In this document: piece by piece, positions 7,587 through 18,207 of the stretch | Numbering within the stretch: the stretch's first letter is position 1 | How the letters are laid out: each line of letters starts with the position of its first letter | NCBI RefSeq assembly: GCF_002754375.1 | Contig: NZ_PEFF01000001.1 | Location: 4,853,501-4,917,500 of the forward strand | Direction: 5' to 3' | DNA length: 64,000 bases | Source: Variovorax sp. 54 | GTDB lineage: Bacteria; Pseudomonadota; Gammaproteobacteria; Burkholderiales; Burkholderiaceae_C | Notes under the pieces: generated by a model | What the model saw: only the letters and a program-made list of their open reading frames with translations | What the model was told of the DNA's origin: nothing | The model's database searches: none | Translations under genes and position numbers: made by a program

Positions 7587-9857
7587 ATGCCACTGGCGAC
7601 CCTGATCGGCCGATGGGCGATGCAGCCTTTCTCCAAAGCCCTGCCACCGCTGGGCGACACCGAGCGCGCCGCGCTCGAGGCCGGCACGGTCGGGTTCGAG
7701 GGCCAGCTCTTCGCCGGGCGCCCCGATTTCGATGCGCTCACGGCCGTCGGCCCCAACCAGCTCAGCGCGCGCGAAGAAGCCTTCTTGTCGAACGAGGTGC
7801 CCACGCTGTGCCGCATGCTCGACGACCACGCCATCGACCAGGCGCGCGACCTGCCGCCCGAGGTGTGGCGCTTCCTGCGCGAGAAGCGCTTCTTCGGAAT
7901 GATCATTCCCGAGGCCTTCGGCGGCCTGGGCTTCGGCCACTTCGCGCATGCCTCGGTGGTGGCGCGCATCGCGAGCGTCAACGTCGCCACGGCCGTCACG
8001 GTGATGGTGCCCAACTCGCTCGGGCCGGCCGAGCTGCTGCTGCGCTACGGCACCGACGCGCAGAAAGACCACTACCTGCCGCGCCTGGCCGACGGCCGCG
8101 AGCTGCCGTGCTTCGGCCTGACCTCGCCCTATGCGGGCTCCGACGCCGCCGCCATTCCGGACCGCGGCGTGCTGGTCGAGCGCGAGTTCCAGGGCCGGCG
8201 CACGCGCGGCTTCCTGGTCGATTTCGACAAGCGCTACATCACGCTGGCACCGGTCGCCACCGTGGTCGGCCTCGTGTTCCATGCCATTGACGAAAGCCGG
8301 CCCGAAGGCCAGCGCGAACTGGGCATCACCTGCGCGTTGATTCCGGTGCCGCACGAAGGCATGGAGATCGGCCGACGCCACCGCCCGATGGACAGCGCCT
8401 TCATGAACGGCCCGATCCGCGGCCGGCAGGTGTTCGTGCCGATGGACTGGGTCATCGGCGGCGAGCCGCAGGTGGGGCAGGGCTGGCGCATGCTGATGGA
8501 ATGCCTGGCCGCGGGCCGTGCCATCTCGCTGCCCGCGCTGGGCTCGGCCATGCAGCAGACGGCGCTGTACGTGAGCAACGCCTACGGCCAGATCCGCGAG
8601 CAGTTCGGCCTGCCGGTCGGCAAGTTCCACGCGGTGGCGGGGCTGGTCGCGCAGATGTCGGCGCAGCTGTATGCGACCGATGCCGCGCGGCGCTTCACGG
8701 CCGCCGCGCTCGACAACGGCGAGCGGCCCAGCGTGGCCAGCGCGATCCTCAAGGTGCAGCTCACCGAGGCCGGGCGCCGCGCGGTCAACCATGGCATGGA
8801 CATCCTCGGCGGCAAGGGGATCATCTCGGGCCCGTCGAACCTGCTCGGCGTCGCCTACCGGCAGGCGCCGATCGCGATCACGGTGGAGGGCGCGAACATC
8901 CTCACGCGCGCGCTCATCGTGTTCGGTCAGGGCGCGGTGCGCTGCCACCCGCACGTGCTCAATGAAATGGCGGCGGTGCAGGCGAAAGACGAAACGGCAC
9001 TGGGCCAGGCGCTCATCGCGCATGGCAAGCACGTGGCCGTCAACCTGTGGCACAGCCTCTTCGGTGCGCCGGTGCTCGGCAATCCGCCCGAGGCGCTGGC
9101 GGGCGAAGCGCGGCTCATCGCGCGCATGAGCGCCAAGTACGCGCTCACCGCCGACCTGGCCATGGGGCTGCTCGGCGGCAAGCTCAAGCGCATGGAGCTG
9201 CTGTCGGCGCGGCTGGGCGACGTGCTGGCCCACCTGTACCTGGCGAGCGCCTGCGTCTGGCGCTACCGCGTCGATGCGGCGCCCGAGCTGTTGCCGTTTG
9301 CGCAGGCGGCGATCCGGCTGCAGCTGGACGAGGCCGGCAAGATCCTGCGCGACCTGTACGCCAACCTGCCGACGCCGGGGCGGCGCCTGCTCGGCGCGCT
9401 GGTGCTGCGCCGCACCGCGCACCTGGCGCCGTTGCGCGACGTGCAGCTGATGGCGCTGGCCGAGCTGTTGCGCACGCGGCCGGACGTGGTCGCGCGGCTC
9501 GTGCCCGATCTGGCCGAGCCCGGCCCGGGCGGCCTGCGCGACCTGATGCAGGCGATGGCACTCGGCGCGCGGCTGGGCGACGAAACCGCTGCGCTCAACA
9601 AGGTGCTGCGCCGCACGCGCTCGCTCGACGAGGCCGCGCGCTCGGCCACCGACCCCGCGCTGGCGCTGGCCTACCTGCAGGCGGCCGACAAGGTCATCCA
9701 GGTCGACGACTTCGACGGGCCGGCGCGCAATGCGGACGGCACCGCCGCAGACCTCAGCCGCGCGCCTGCTGCTGCGCAGCCGCCAGCGCCGTCAGGGCCG
9801 CTGCCGTCTGTTCGTCCGCCGGAAAGAACGACTCCACCGCGAGTTCCTGCAACGTGA
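7587..9857 (+). CDS. fadE: Acyl-CoA dehydrogenase, FadE type
   Basis: FAD-dependent dehydrogenase for the first step of fatty-acid beta-oxidation, the large FadE class (756 residues; E. coli FadE is 814). An N-terminal domain (FLREKRFFGMIIPEAFGGLG), a middle beta domain (CFGLTSPYAGSDAA) and a helical domain with the GMDILGGKGI block are followed by the C-terminal extension typical of FadE. The ATG at 7587 is preceded by AAGGAG at a 5-base distance; a TTG at 7509 is in frame but has no ribosome site. The last ~35 residues are Pro/Ala rich and read antisense through the end of the next gene, a tail-to-tail overlap of 104 bp. Confidence 0.92.
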   Translation: MPLATLIGRWAMQPFSKALPPLGDTERAALEAGTVGFEGQLFAGRPDFDALTAVGPNQLSAREEAFLSNEVPTLCRMLDDHAIDQARDLPPEVWRFLREKRFFGMIIPEAFGGLGFGHFAHASVVARIASVNVATAVTVMVPNSLGPAELLLRYGTDAQKDHYLPRLADGRELPCFGLTSPYAGSDAAAIPDRGVLVEREFQGRRTRGFLVDFDKRYITLAPVATVVGLVFHAIDESRPEGQRELGITCALIPVPHEGMEIGRRHRPMDSAFMNGPIRGRQVFVPMDWVIGGEPQVGQGWRMLMECLAAGRAISLPALGSAMQQTALYVSNAYGQIREQFGLPVGKFHAVAGLVAQMSAQLYATDAARRFTAAALDNGERPSVASAILKVQLTEAGRRAVNHGMDILGGKGIISGPSNLLGVAYRQAPIAITVEGANILTRALIVFGQGAVRCHPHVLNEMAAVQAKDETALGQALIAHGKHVAVNLWHSLFGAPVLGNPPEALAGEARLIARMSAKYALTADLAMGLLGGKLKRMELLSARLGDVLAHLYLASACVWRYRVDAAPELLPFAQAAIRLQLDEAGKILRDLYANLPTPGRRLLGALVLRRTAHLAPLRDVQLMALAELLRTRPDVVARLVPDLAEPGPGGLRDLMQAMALGARLGDETAALNKVLRRTRSLDEAARSATDPALALAYLQAADKVIQVDDFDGPARNADGTAADLSRAPAAAQPPAPSGPLPSVRPPERTTPPRVPAT

Positions 9858-10617
9858 CGTCCACCGGCGTGCCGAAGATCGTGATGGTGCTGATGAAACT
9901 CAGCACGCCACTCGGCATGACCACCTGGAACGGCACGGCCACGGCCGACAGCGCGGTGTCGAGCAGCGGCGCGTCGTGGCTCACGGCGGGCGGCGGATAG
10001 CCTTCCAGCTCGTCGTGCAGCGCCTGCAGCACGGTGTCGCCGGTGGCGGCGATCTGCTGCAGCAGCCGTTCGAGCAGGTGCGTGCGCCACTGCGCCAGGT
10101 TCGCGATGCGCGGCGCCACGCCGTCGGGGTGCAGGCTCAGGCGCAGCACGTTGATCGGCGGCTTCAGCAACTCGGCCGAGCAGCCTTCCATGAGCAGCGG
10201 CACCAGCGCGTTGTGCGCGACCAGGTTCCAGTGGCGGTCCACGGCCAACGCGGGGAAGGGCTCGTGGCCCTTCAGCACCAGGTCGATGGCGCGGCGCGCC
10301 GAGGCCATGGCCGGGTCGTCGAGCGAGCGCTGGCGGTACATGGGCGCGAAGCCGGCGGCCACCAGCAGCGCATTGCGCTCGCGCAGCGGCACGTCGAGCC
10401 GCTCGGCCAGGCGCAGCACCATCTCGCGGCTGGGCGCGGCGCGGCCGGTTTCCACGTAGCTCAGGTGGCGGGTCGAGACCTCGGCCTCCTGCGCCAGGTC
10501 GAGCTGGCTCAGGCGGCGGTGGGTGCGCCAGTGCCGCAGGTGGGCGCCGAACGGATCGCGCGCGCCGGGAAGGCCGGCGGCGGCGGCCTTGGACGAATGG
10601 GGGCGGGGGGTGTTCAT
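9754..10617 (-). CDS. XRE-family regulator with MmyB-like ligand-binding domain
   Basis: A 287-residue DNA-binding protein. The helix-turn-helix (residues about 25-85) includes RRLSQLDLAQEAEVSTRHLS followed by YVETGRAAPS. The rest matches the MmyB-like C-terminal domain found fused to such HTHs (PMYRQRSLDD, VDRHWNLVAHN, FGTPVDVTLQELAVESFFP). Such proteins often control a neighbouring oxidoreductase or membrane gene. Here the divergent neighbour is the small membrane protein at 10750, the best target guess. The 132-bp gap between them would hold both promoters. Its 3' end overlaps the end of fadE on the other strand. Confidence 0.88.
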   Translation of the reverse strand: MNTPRPHSSKAAAAGLPGARDPFGAHLRHWRTHRRLSQLDLAQEAEVSTRHLSYVETGRAAPSREMVLRLAERLDVPLRERNALLVAAGFAPMYRQRSLDDPAMASARRAIDLVLKGHEPFPALAVDRHWNLVAHNALVPLLMEGCSAELLKPPINVLRLSLHPDGVAPRIANLAQWRTHLLERLLQQIAATGDTVLQALHDELEGYPPPAVSHDAPLLDTALSAVAVPFQVVMPSGVLSFISTITIFGTPVDVTLQELAVESFFPADEQTAAALTALAAAQQQARG

Positions 10618-10749
10618 GGACCCGCATTCTGGCGCGACGGCGGCGCCGCGCCATGACCTCCCAGGTCATCGACGCAATCCACGCCCTGCGGAATCATCGA
10701 CCCCAACGCAGCAGGACTGGCCTGCAGCGTAACCACCCAGGAGATTCAC

Positions 10750-11163
10750 ATGTCTGTTTTCGCTTCCCCCCGCTTCCTGTCGAACGTGATGTGGGCCGAT
10801 GCCGCTTCGTGCGCCGCGACCGGCGCGCTGCAGGTGGCGTTCACCGACGTTCTTGCCAGCCTGACCGGCCTGCCGGCCTGGCTGCTCATGGGCACCGGCG
10901 TGTTCCTGCTGGCCTATGCGGCCGCCGCCGCCTTCATGGCCAGCCGCGCCACGCCGCCGCGCACGCTGATCGGCCTCGTGATCGTCGGCAACTTCGCCTG
11001 GGCCGTGGCCTGCGTGGCGCTGCTGGTGAGCGGCGTGTTCGCGGTCACCGCGCTCGGCATGGCCTGGGTGCTGGCCCAGGCGCTGTGCGTGGTCGTGCTG
11101 GCCGAGCTGCAATGGACGGGGCTGCGCCGCACGCGGGGCGCCTCCGGCATGGCGATGGCCTGA
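10750..11163 (+). CDS. Small integral membrane protein of unknown function
   Basis: A 137-residue protein with four predicted membrane helices (around residues 20-40, 43-63, 72-95 and 100-120) and a charged C-terminal tail. No family is recognised with confidence. The start has AGGAG about 8 bases upstream (CCAGGAGATTCACATG). It is divergent from the XRE/MmyB regulator and followed by a strong terminator, so it is a single-gene unit whose expression is plausibly set by that regulator (inference). Confidence 0.75.
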   Translation: MSVFASPRFLSNVMWADAASCAATGALQVAFTDVLASLTGLPAWLLMGTGVFLLAYAAAAAFMASRATPPRTLIGLVIVGNFAWAVACVALLVSGVFAVTALGMAWVLAQALCVVVLAELQWTGLRRTRGASGMAMA

Positions 11164-11194
11164 GCGCCTGACCATCCGCCCCAGGTTCGCTCCA

Positions 11195-11226
11195 CGCCCG
11201 CCGCACCCCGTGCGGCGGGCGTTTTT
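11195..11226 (+). terminator. Rho-independent terminator
   Basis: A perfect 12-bp stem, CGCCCGCCGCAC and GTGCGGCGGGCG, closes a 3-base loop and is followed by five T. It ends the small membrane protein unit and insulates acnA, which starts 112 bases further on. Confidence 0.93.
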
Positions 11227-11337
11227 GCTATGAGAACGATAGTTCCGGGAGAGCCCGACAAGGAAGACTGACTACAACGATTGACATTGATCCCCGCTAT
11301 CCTTGAGAGGCTTCCACGAACACACAGGAGTCCTCTC

Positions 11338-14205
11338 ATGGCCAAAGCCCCGGCGCACGCGTTTGCGTCCACCCTCAAGACCTTCAAGACCGCGTCGGGA
11401 AAGTCCGGCAAGTACTGGTCGCTGAAGGAACTGGCCAAGCAGTACCCGTCCGTGGAGCGCCTGCCGGTGTCGATCCGCATCGTGCTCGAGTCGGTGCTGC
11501 GCAACTGCGACGGCCAGAAGGTGTCGGCCAAGCACGTCGAAGAGCTGGCCCACTGGGCGCCCAATGCCGAGCGCACCGACGAAATTCCGTTTGTCGTCAC
11601 CCGCGTGGTGCTGCAGGACTTCACCGGCGTGCCGCTGCTGGCCGACCTGGCCGCCATGCGCAGCGTGGCCGCCAAGCTGGGCAAGTCGCCCAAGACCATC
11701 GAACCGCTGGTGCCCGTCGACCTCGTGGTCGACCACTCGGTGATGGTCGACTATTACGGCACGCCCAAGGCGCTCGACCTGAACATGAAGCTGGAGTTCC
11801 AGCGCAACAACGAGCGCTACCAGTTCATGAAGTGGGGCATGCAGGCCTTCGACACCTTCGGCGTCGTGCCGCCGGGCTTCGGCATCGTGCACCAGGTCAA
11901 CCTCGAGTACTTTGCGCGCGGCGTCTACAAGAGCCCGGCCGACAAGAGCGACACGCCGGTGTACTACCCCGACTCGCTGGTGGGCACCGACAGCCACACC
12001 ACCATGATCAACGGCGTCGGCGTGGTCGGCTGGGGCGTGGGCGGCATCGAGGCCGAGGCCGCCATGCTGGGCCAGCCGGTCTACATGCTCACGCCCGATG
12101 TGGTGGGTTTCGAGCTCACCGGCAAGCTGCGCGAAGGCGTCACGGCCACCGACCTGGTGCTGTATGTCACGGCCATCCTGCGCGGTGAAAAAGTGGTGGG
12201 CAAGTTCGTCGAGTTCTTCGGCCCCGGTGCCGCGTCCATCGCCGTGCCCGACCGCGCCACCATCGGCAACATGGCGCCCGAGTACGGCGCCACCATGGGC
12301 TTCTTCCCGGTCGACGAGATGACCGTGGCGTACTTCGAAGGCACGGGCCGCACCAAGGAAGAGGTCGAGCGCTTCGCCGCCTACTACAAGGCGCAGGGCC
12401 TGTTCGGCATGCCCGCGCCGGGCGACATCGACTACACCAAGATCGTCAAGCTCGACCTGGGCACCGTGTCGCCGAGCCTGGCCGGCCCCAAGCGCCCGCA
12501 GGACCGCATCGACCTGGGCCACCTGTCCACCAAGTTCGCCGAGCTGTACAGCAAGCCCAACGACGCCAACGGCTTCAACCAGCCGGCCGAGAAGCTCAAG
12601 CAGCGCTACCCGCTGGTCAGCGCCGGCCAGGGCGGCGACGAAGAGGTGGCGCCGCCGCCCGCTGGTTCGCCGCGCGAGCTGGTCGAGATGGTCGCCAACC
12701 GCTCGACCAAGGCAGCGGCCCACACCAGCGCCACGGCACCGTCGGCGCCCAAGGGCGACATCACCATCGGCAACGGCGACGTGCTGATCGCGGCCATCAC
12801 CTCGTGCACCAACACCTCCAACCCGAGCGTGATGCTCGCGGCTGGCCTGCTGGCCAAGAGGGCGGTGGAAGCGGGCCTGAAGGTGCAGCCGCACATCAAG
12901 ACCTCGCTGGCCCCGGGCTCGCGTATCGTCACCGAATACCTCGAGAAGGCGGGCCTGCTGACGTACCTGGAGAAGCTGGGCTTCTACCTCGCGGGCTACG
13001 GCTGCACCACCTGCATCGGCAACGCCGGCGACCTCACGCCCGAGATCAACGAAGCGATCACCAAGAACGACCTCATCGGCGCGGCCGTGCTCTCGGGCAA
13101 CCGTAATTTCGAGGCGCGCATCCACCCGAACCTGAAGGCCAACTTCCTGGCCTCGCCGCCGCTGGTGGTGGCCTTTGCCATCGCGGGCAACGTGCTGACC
13201 GACCTCATGACCCAGCCCGTGGGCAAGGGCAAGGGCGGCAAGGACGTGTACCTGGGCGACATCTGGCCCACGCCGAAGGAAATCGACGACAACCTGCGCT
13301 TCGCGATGAACGCCAAGTCGTTCCGCGCGAACTACGAGAAGGTCAAGAGCGATCCGGGCAAGTTCTGGACGAGCATCAAGGGCACGACCGGCCAGGTGTA
13401 CGACTGGCCGAAGTCGACCTACATCGCCGAGCCGCCGTTCTTCGAAGGCTTCCAGATGCAGCCGCACGCGTCGGACGCGGGCATCCAGGGCGCGCGGATC
13501 ATGGCGCTGTTCGGCGACTCGATCACCACCGACCACATCTCGCCGGCCGGCTCCATCAAGGAAAGCTCGCCCGCGGGCATCTGGCTCAAGGCGAACGGCG
13601 TGCCCAAGGCCGACTTCAACAGCTACGGCTCGCGCCGCGGCAACCACGACGTGATGGTGCGCGGCACCTTCGCCAACGTGCGCATCAAGAACCTGATGAT
13701 TCCGCCGGACGCCAACGGCACGCAGGAAGAGGGCGGCGTCACGCTGTTCCAGCCGGGCGGCGAGAAGATGTTCATCTACGACGCCGCCATGAAGTACATG
13801 GAAGCGGGCACGCCCACCGTGGTGTTCGGTGGCGAGGAGTACGGCACTGGCTCGTCGCGCGACTGGGCCGCCAAGGGCACGCAGCTGCTGGGCATCAAGG
13901 CCGTGGTGGCGCGCAGCTTCGAGCGCATCCACCGCGCCAACCTCGTCGGCATGGGCGTGCTGCCGCTGCAGTTCCGCGGCGCCGATTCGTGGCAGACGCT
14001 GGGCCTCACGGGCGAGGAAAAGATCGACGTCGTGATCGGCGGCGAACTCAAGCCGCAGATGGACGTGAAGCTGGTCGTGCACCGCGCCGACGGCACGCAC
14101 CAGGAGGTGACGGTGCGCCTGCGCATCGACACGCCGATCGAGGTCGATTACTACAAGCACGGCGGCATCCTGCCGTTCGTGCTGCGGCAGCTGCTGGCGG
14201 CCTGA
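11338..14205 (+). CDS. acnA: Aconitate hydratase A
   Basis: Iron-sulfur TCA-cycle enzyme converting citrate to isocitrate via cis-aconitate (955 residues, AcnA/IRP class). The aconitase signatures are clear: [18 protein letters not shown] near residue 215, the cluster cysteine in [12 protein letters not shown] near 485, the Cys pair in [12 protein letters not shown] near 555, and the swivel domain with [14 protein letters not shown] near 725 and [14 protein letters not shown] near 835. The ATG at 11338 has AGGAG seven bases upstream. Located between two terminator-bounded units, it probably has its own promoter. As a [4Fe-4S] protein it sits close to the iron-uptake island, but no shared regulation is visible. 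Confidence 0.97.
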   Translation: MAKAPAHAFASTLKTFKTASGKSGKYWSLKELAKQYPSVERLPVSIRIVLESVLRNCDGQKVSAKHVEELAHWAPNAERTDEIPFVVTRVVLQDFTGVPLLADLAAMRSVAAKLGKSPKTIEPLVPVDLVVDHSVMVDYYGTPKALDLNMKLEFQRNNERYQFMKWGMQAFDTFGVVPPGFGIVHQVNLEYFARGVYKSPADKSDTPVYYPDSLVGTDSHTTMINGVGVVGWGVGGIEAEAAMLGQPVYMLTPDVVGFELTGKLREGVTATDLVLYVTAILRGEKVVGKFVEFFGPGAASIAVPDRATIGNMAPEYGATMGFFPVDEMTVAYFEGTGRTKEEVERFAAYYKAQGLFGMPAPGDIDYTKIVKLDLGTVSPSLAGPKRPQDRIDLGHLSTKFAELYSKPNDANGFNQPAEKLKQRYPLVSAGQGGDEEVAPPPAGSPRELVEMVANRSTKAAAHTSATAPSAPKGDITIGNGDVLIAAITSCTNTSNPSVMLAAGLLAKRAVEAGLKVQPHIKTSLAPGSRIVTEYLEKAGLLTYLEKLGFYLAGYGCTTCIGNAGDLTPEINEAITKNDLIGAAVLSGNRNFEARIHPNLKANFLASPPLVVAFAIAGNVLTDLMTQPVGKGKGGKDVYLGDIWPTPKEIDDNLRFAMNAKSFRANYEKVKSDPGKFWTSIKGTTGQVYDWPKSTYIAEPPFFEGFQMQPHASDAGIQGARIMALFGDSITTDHISPAGSIKESSPAGIWLKANGVPKADFNSYGSRRGNHDVMVRGTFANVRIKNLMIPPDANGTQEEGGVTLFQPGGEKMFIYDAAMKYMEAGTPTVVFGGEEYGTGSSRDWAAKGTQLLGIKAVVARSFERIHRANLVGMGVLPLQFRGADSWQTLGLTGEEKIDVVIGGELKPQMDVKLVVHRADGTHQEVTVRLRIDTPIEVDYYKHGGILPFVLRQLLAA

Positions 14206-14209
14206 CGGG

Positions 14210-14677
14210 TTGGGCTTGATCCGCGTCGGGCTCATCTCCGACACCCACGGCCTGCTGCGTCCGCAGGCCGTGGCGGCCTTGCAGGGCAGCGACTTCATCG
14301 TGCACGGCGGGGACATCGGCGACGCCGGCATCCTCGACGCACTCGCCGCGATCGCGCCGCTGACGGTGGTGCGCGGCAACAACGACCGCGAGGCGTGGGC
14401 CGGGGCCATTCCAGAGACGGCATTCCTGAAGGTCGGCGACGTGTATGTCTACGCGATCCACGACCTCTCCCAGATCGACATCGACCCCGCCGGTGCCGGC
14501 GTGCGTGTCGTGATCTCCGGCCACTCGCACAAACCCAAGGTCGAAGAACGCGGCGGCGTGCTCTACGTCAACCCGGGCAGCGCCGGCCCGCGCCGATTCA
14601 AGCTGCCTATCGCCGTGGCCGAGCTGATCGTCGACGGCGACACGGTCAGCGCGCGCATCGTCGAACTGCCCCTGTGA
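14210..14677 (+). CDS. YfcE/MJ0936-type metallophosphoesterase
   Basis: A 155-residue calcineurin-like phosphodiesterase. The metal ligands are all present: SDTHG near the N terminus, HGGDIGD, GNND, and the C-terminal GHSHKP motif, followed by NPGS. The start is uncertain: no ATG is in frame at the N terminus, and TTG codons at 14210 and 14216 are the only good candidates, four to ten bases after the acnA stop. That close spacing suggests translation coupled to acnA. The physiological substrate is unknown. Confidence 0.88.
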   Translation: MGLIRVGLISDTHGLLRPQAVAALQGSDFIVHGGDIGDAGILDALAAIAPLTVVRGNNDREAWAGAIPETAFLKVGDVYVYAIHDLSQIDIDPAGAGVRVVISGHSHKPKVEERGGVLYVNPGSAGPRRFKLPIAVAELIVDGDTVSARIVELPL

Positions 14678-14700
14678 GCGGGGCGGGGTCGAATACCCAT

Positions 14701-14734
14701 AATTGAGAATAAATCTTATTTGATGGGGTATCCT
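14701..14734 (+). promoter_or_regulatory. Fur-box-like operator and promoter of the efe operon
   Basis: An AT-rich island in GC-rich surroundings contains TGAGAATAAATCTTATTTGA with the inverted repeat AATAA-N3-TTATT at 14708-14720. It resembles a ferric-uptake-regulator site. A possible -10 (TATCCT, 14729-14734) follows. The FTR1 permease gene starts 65 bases downstream. Placement before an iron importer supports the call; the match to the Fur consensus is partial. Confidence 0.6.
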
Positions 14735-14798
14735 CGGGCCGTTCTTTGAAAAATGCACCACATCGGGGCATTTTCAAAGGACATTCTTCTGCTCCGAG

Positions 14799-15635
14799 AT
14801 GCTCATTCCCTTTCTCATCATGCTGCGCGAAGGCATCGAAGCCGCGCTCATCGTCGGCATCGTTGCCAGTTACCTGAAACAAAGCGGACGCGGCGTGCTG
14901 ATGCCCGCGGTGTGGGTCGGCGTGCTGCTGGCCACCGCGCTGTCGCTGTTCGCCGGCGCCGGCCTGCAACTGCTGGCGGCCGAGTTTCCGCAGAAGCAGC
15001 AGGAACTGTTCGAAGGCGTGGTCGGGCTCATCGCCGTCGTCATGCTGACCACGATGGTGTTCTGGATGCGCAAGGCGGCCCGTTCCATCAAGGGCGAGCT
15101 GCATGCGTCGATCGACAAGGCGCTGGCGCAGCATGCCGACGGGCAGGGCTGGGCGCTCATCGGCATGGTGTTCCTCGCGGTCGCGCGCGAGGGGCTGGAG
15201 TCGGTCTTCTTCCTGCTGGCCGTGTTCCAGCAAAGCACCGGGTGGGAGGCGCCCGTGGGCGCGCTCGCGGGCATCGCCGTGTCGGTGGTGGTCGGCTGGG
15301 GCATCTATTCGGGCGGCGTGCGGCTCGACCTGCGCCGCTTCTTCCGCTTCACGGGCCTGTTCATCCTGCTGGTCGCGGCCGGGCTGCTGGCCGGCGTGCT
15401 GCGCAAGCTGCACGAGGCCGGCGTGTGGAACCAGCTGCAGACCGTGGTGTTCGACATGAGCGAAACCCTGCCGATGGACAGCCCCGTGGGCGCCGTGCTG
15501 TCGGGCCTGCTGGGCTACCAGGCTGCGCCCGTGGTGGGCGAGGTGATCGTCTACCTGGCCTTCCTGGCCGTGGCCCTGTTCTTCTTCCTGCGCCCGGCTG
15601 CTGCTGCGGCGCCGCGCACGGCCACTGCCGGCTGA
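14799..15635 (+). CDS. efeU: FTR1-family iron permease EfeU
   Basis: Inner-membrane high-affinity iron permease, 278 residues, with about seven hydrophobic segments. Both REXXE iron-binding motifs of the family are present: REGIE at residues 9-13 and REGLE near residue 130. The N terminus begins directly with the first transmembrane helix, normal for EfeU. It is the first gene of a four-gene Efe operon: efeO follows after 12 bases, efeB after 16 more, and the second imelysin-type gene after about 50. The Fur-box-like site upstream implies iron repression. Confidence 0.94.
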   Translation: MLIPFLIMLREGIEAALIVGIVASYLKQSGRGVLMPAVWVGVLLATALSLFAGAGLQLLAAEFPQKQQELFEGVVGLIAVVMLTTMVFWMRKAARSIKGELHASIDKALAQHADGQGWALIGMVFLAVAREGLESVFFLLAVFQQSTGWEAPVGALAGIAVSVVVGWGIYSGGVRLDLRRFFRFTGLFILLVAAGLLAGVLRKLHEAGVWNQLQTVVFDMSETLPMDSPVGAVLSGLLGYQAAPVVGEVIVYLAFLAVALFFFLRPAAAAAPRTATAG

Positions 15636-15647
15636 TCTCTTTCCCCG

Positions 15648-16829
15648 ATGTCTTCTTCCTCTTCTTCTTCGTCATCGACGCTCATGCGCGTCGCCGTGGG
15701 TGCCTCGGCGCTGCTGGTCGTCGCCGGCCTCGCGGCCTTCTGGTACGCCTCGAACCAGGCGCGCAAGGCGCCGCCCAAGGCGGTCGACCACGCCGTCACC
15801 GTCACCATTCGCGGCAACGCCTGCGACCCCAACGAGATCACCGTGCCCGCAGGGCGCACGACCTTCACCATCGTCAACCAGTCGAACCGCGCGCTCGAGT
15901 GGGAAATTCTCGACGGCGTGATGGTGGTCGAAGAGCGCGAGAACATCGCGCCCGGCTTCTCGCAGACCCTGACGGTCAAGCTCTCGCCGGGCGATTTCGC
16001 CATCACCTGCGGCCTGCTGAGCAACCCGCGCGGCAAGCTGCACGTCACGCCGTCGGCGGCCTCGCTGGCCGAAGAGGCACGGCCGTCGCTCGTCAACTAT
16101 GTGGGCGCACTGGCCGAGTACCAGGTGTTCCTGCGGCTGGAGGCCGCCACGCTCGACGACGCGGTGCGTGCGCTGGCCGATGCCGTCAAGGCGGGCGACC
16201 TGGCGCAGGCGCGCGCGCTCTACGCGCCGGCCCACCAGGCCTACAAGCGCATCGAGCCGATGGCCGAGCTGTTCGCCGACCTCGACGCGCGCATCAACGC
16301 CCGCGCCGACTACTTCGAGAAGCGCGAGGCCGACCCGGGCTTCAGCGGCTTCCACCGCATCGAGTACGCGCTGTACGGCCAGGGCGACGCGAAGGCGCTG
16401 GCACCGGTTCTCGACCAGCTGCTGGCCGACACCGAGACGCTGCAGACGCGCTTGCGCGCGTTGAGCGTGCCGCCCGAGCGGCTCGCGAGCGCCGCCTCGA
16501 AGCTGCTGCGCCGCGTGGCCGACAACCTGCCGGCTGGCGGCGAAGACCACTACGGCCATGCCGAGCTGGTGAACCTGCAGGGCAGCTACGAAGGCACGAA
16601 GAAGATCGCCGACCTGCTGCAGCCGCTGCTCGTGAAGGCCGCGCCCGCGCAGCAGAAGGCCGTGGACGAACGCTTTGCCGCCTTCGACGCCGCCTTGGCG
16701 CCGTACCGCGAGGGCGAAGGCTTCAAGCCCGCACCGCTGGACGACGCACAGCGCCAGGCGCTGGCTGTGTCGGTGCGTGCGCTGGCCGAGGAACTGGGCA
16801 AGGTGAACGCCGCGCTCGGTCTGGAATGA
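15648..16829 (+). CDS. efeO: Iron-uptake protein EfeO with cupredoxin and imelysin (M75) domains
   Basis: Periplasmic iron-binding partner of EfeU, 393 residues. After an N-terminal anchor or signal helix comes a cupredoxin domain with the family's Cys/Glu/Cys ligands ([26 protein letters not shown]). The C-terminal M75 imelysin domain carries the HxxE metal motif in GFHRIEYAL. The protein starts with nine Ser in a row; an ATG at 15684 ([11 protein letters not shown]) would give a more usual signal peptide, and neither start has a clear ribosome site. So the annotated start is one of two options. Confidence 0.93.
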   Translation: MSSSSSSSSSTLMRVAVGASALLVVAGLAAFWYASNQARKAPPKAVDHAVTVTIRGNACDPNEITVPAGRTTFTIVNQSNRALEWEILDGVMVVEERENIAPGFSQTLTVKLSPGDFAITCGLLSNPRGKLHVTPSAASLAEEARPSLVNYVGALAEYQVFLRLEAATLDDAVRALADAVKAGDLAQARALYAPAHQAYKRIEPMAELFADLDARINARADYFEKREADPGFSGFHRIEYALYGQGDAKALAPVLDQLLADTETLQTRLRALSVPPERLASAASKLLRRVADNLPAGGEDHYGHAELVNLQGSYEGTKKIADLLQPLLVKAAPAQQKAVDERFAAFDAALAPYREGEGFKPAPLDDAQRQALAVSVRALAEELGKVNAALGLE

Positions 16830-16845
16830 GTTGAGAACGAACCCC

Positions 16846-18156
16846 ATGGAACCGACGAAGAAGAACGACCCCGTCGCGGGACATCCCGCCTCGCCGCACC
16901 GCCGCCGCATGCTCGGCGCCGCGGGCGTGGCCTTTGCCGGGCTCGCCGCCTCCGCGCGTGCCGGCGCGGCCACGCCGGGCACGCCCGACACCGGCGCACA
17001 GGTCACCGACGCCCCGCAGAGCACCCACACGCAAGACCGCGTGCCCTTCCGCGGCAAGCACCAGGCGGGCGTCGTCACGCCGCGCCCGACGGCCGGCATG
17101 ATCGCTTCGTTCTACGTGCTGGCCGAGAACCGCGCCGACCTGGAGCGGCTGATGCGCACGCTCACCGAGCGCATCGCCTTTCTCACGCAGGGCGGCCCGC
17201 AGACCGACCCCGACCCGAAGCTGCCGCCCGCGGGCTCCGGCATCCTCGGCCCGGTGGTGCAGCCCGACGGGCTGACTGTGACCGTGTCGGTCGGTTCGTC
17301 GCTGTTCGACGAGCGCTTCGGCCTCGTCAAGAAAAAGCCGCTGCGCCTGAACCCGATGCAGCGCCACCCGAACGACGCGCTCGACGCCGCGCTGTGTCAC
17401 GGCGACCTGTCGATCCAGTTCTGCGCCAACACGCCCGACACCAACATCCACGCGCTGCGCGACATCATCAAGAACACGCCCGACCTGCTGGTGCTGCACT
17501 GGAAGCAGGAAGGCTCCGTGCCGCCGATTCCGGCCGTGGCGGGCCAGCCCGCCGAGAGCGCGCGCAACTTCCTCGGCTTTCGCGACGGCTCGGCCAACCC
17601 CGACTCGGCGGACGACACGCTCATGAACAAGCACGTCTGGGTGCAGCCGAACGGTGACGAGCCGGCCTGGGCCGTGGGCGGCAGCTACCAGGCGGTGCGC
17701 ATCATCCGCAACTTCGTCGAGCGCTGGGACCGCACGCCGCTGCAGGAGCAGGAGGCCATCATGGGTCGCCTGAAGCCCAGCGGCGCGCCGCTGGACGGCG
17801 GCAAGACCGAGCACGACGTGCCCGACTACACGAAGGACCCCGAAGGCAAGGCGACGCCGATGGACGCGCACATCCGCCTGGCGAACCCGCGCACCAAGGC
17901 CTCGGACGCCAACCTGATGCTGCGCCGGCCCTTCAACTATTCGAACGGCGTCACCAAGTCGGGCCAGCTCGAGATGGGGCTGCTGTTCATCTGCTACCAG
18001 GCCGACCTCGAGAAGGGCTTTGTCGCCGTGCAGACGCGCCTCGACGGCGAGCCGCTCGAGGAATACATCAAGCCCATCGGCGGCGGCTTCTTCTTCACGC
18101 TGCCCGGCGTGCAGGGCGCCGACGACTGGCTCGGGCGCAGCCTGCTGGCCGCCTGA
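16846..18156 (+). CDS. efeB: Deferrochelatase/peroxidase EfeB, DyP type, Tat-exported
   Basis: Haem-dependent DyP-type peroxidase of the Efe system, 436 residues. It proposes to oxidise ferrous iron or release iron from haem in the periplasm. A twin-arginine signal ([16 protein letters not shown]) lies near residue 20. The DyP signature GFRDGSANP is near residue 245, and the probable proximal haem His is in [10 protein letters not shown] near residue 340. I use the ATG at 16846; a TTG at 16831 would only add five residues before the Tat motif. It is 16 bases downstream of efeO. Confidence 0.94.
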   Translation: MEPTKKNDPVAGHPASPHRRRMLGAAGVAFAGLAASARAGAATPGTPDTGAQVTDAPQSTHTQDRVPFRGKHQAGVVTPRPTAGMIASFYVLAENRADLERLMRTLTERIAFLTQGGPQTDPDPKLPPAGSGILGPVVQPDGLTVTVSVGSSLFDERFGLVKKKPLRLNPMQRHPNDALDAALCHGDLSIQFCANTPDTNIHALRDIIKNTPDLLVLHWKQEGSVPPIPAVAGQPAESARNFLGFRDGSANPDSADDTLMNKHVWVQPNGDEPAWAVGGSYQAVRIIRNFVERWDRTPLQEQEAIMGRLKPSGAPLDGGKTEHDVPDYTKDPEGKATPMDAHIRLANPRTKASDANLMLRRPFNYSNGVTKSGQLEMGLLFICYQADLEKGFVAVQTRLDGEPLEEYIKPIGGGFFFTLPGVQGADDWLGRSLLAA

Positions 18157-18207
18157 TCCTTGCTTTCCTTTTTCATCACCCTCACCGCATCGCACCCAAG
18201 GAGATCC

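Noticed and set aside
11281..11303. TTGACA ... TATCCT as acnA promoter
   Set aside because: The spacing between the two boxes is only 11 bases, too short for a sigma-70 promoter, and no other -10 fits TTGACA at 16-18 bases.
11272..14409. 1045-codon minus-strand open frame opposite acnA
   Set aside because: It is the complement of a certain gene (acnA), is His/Arg/Asp rich and matches no family.
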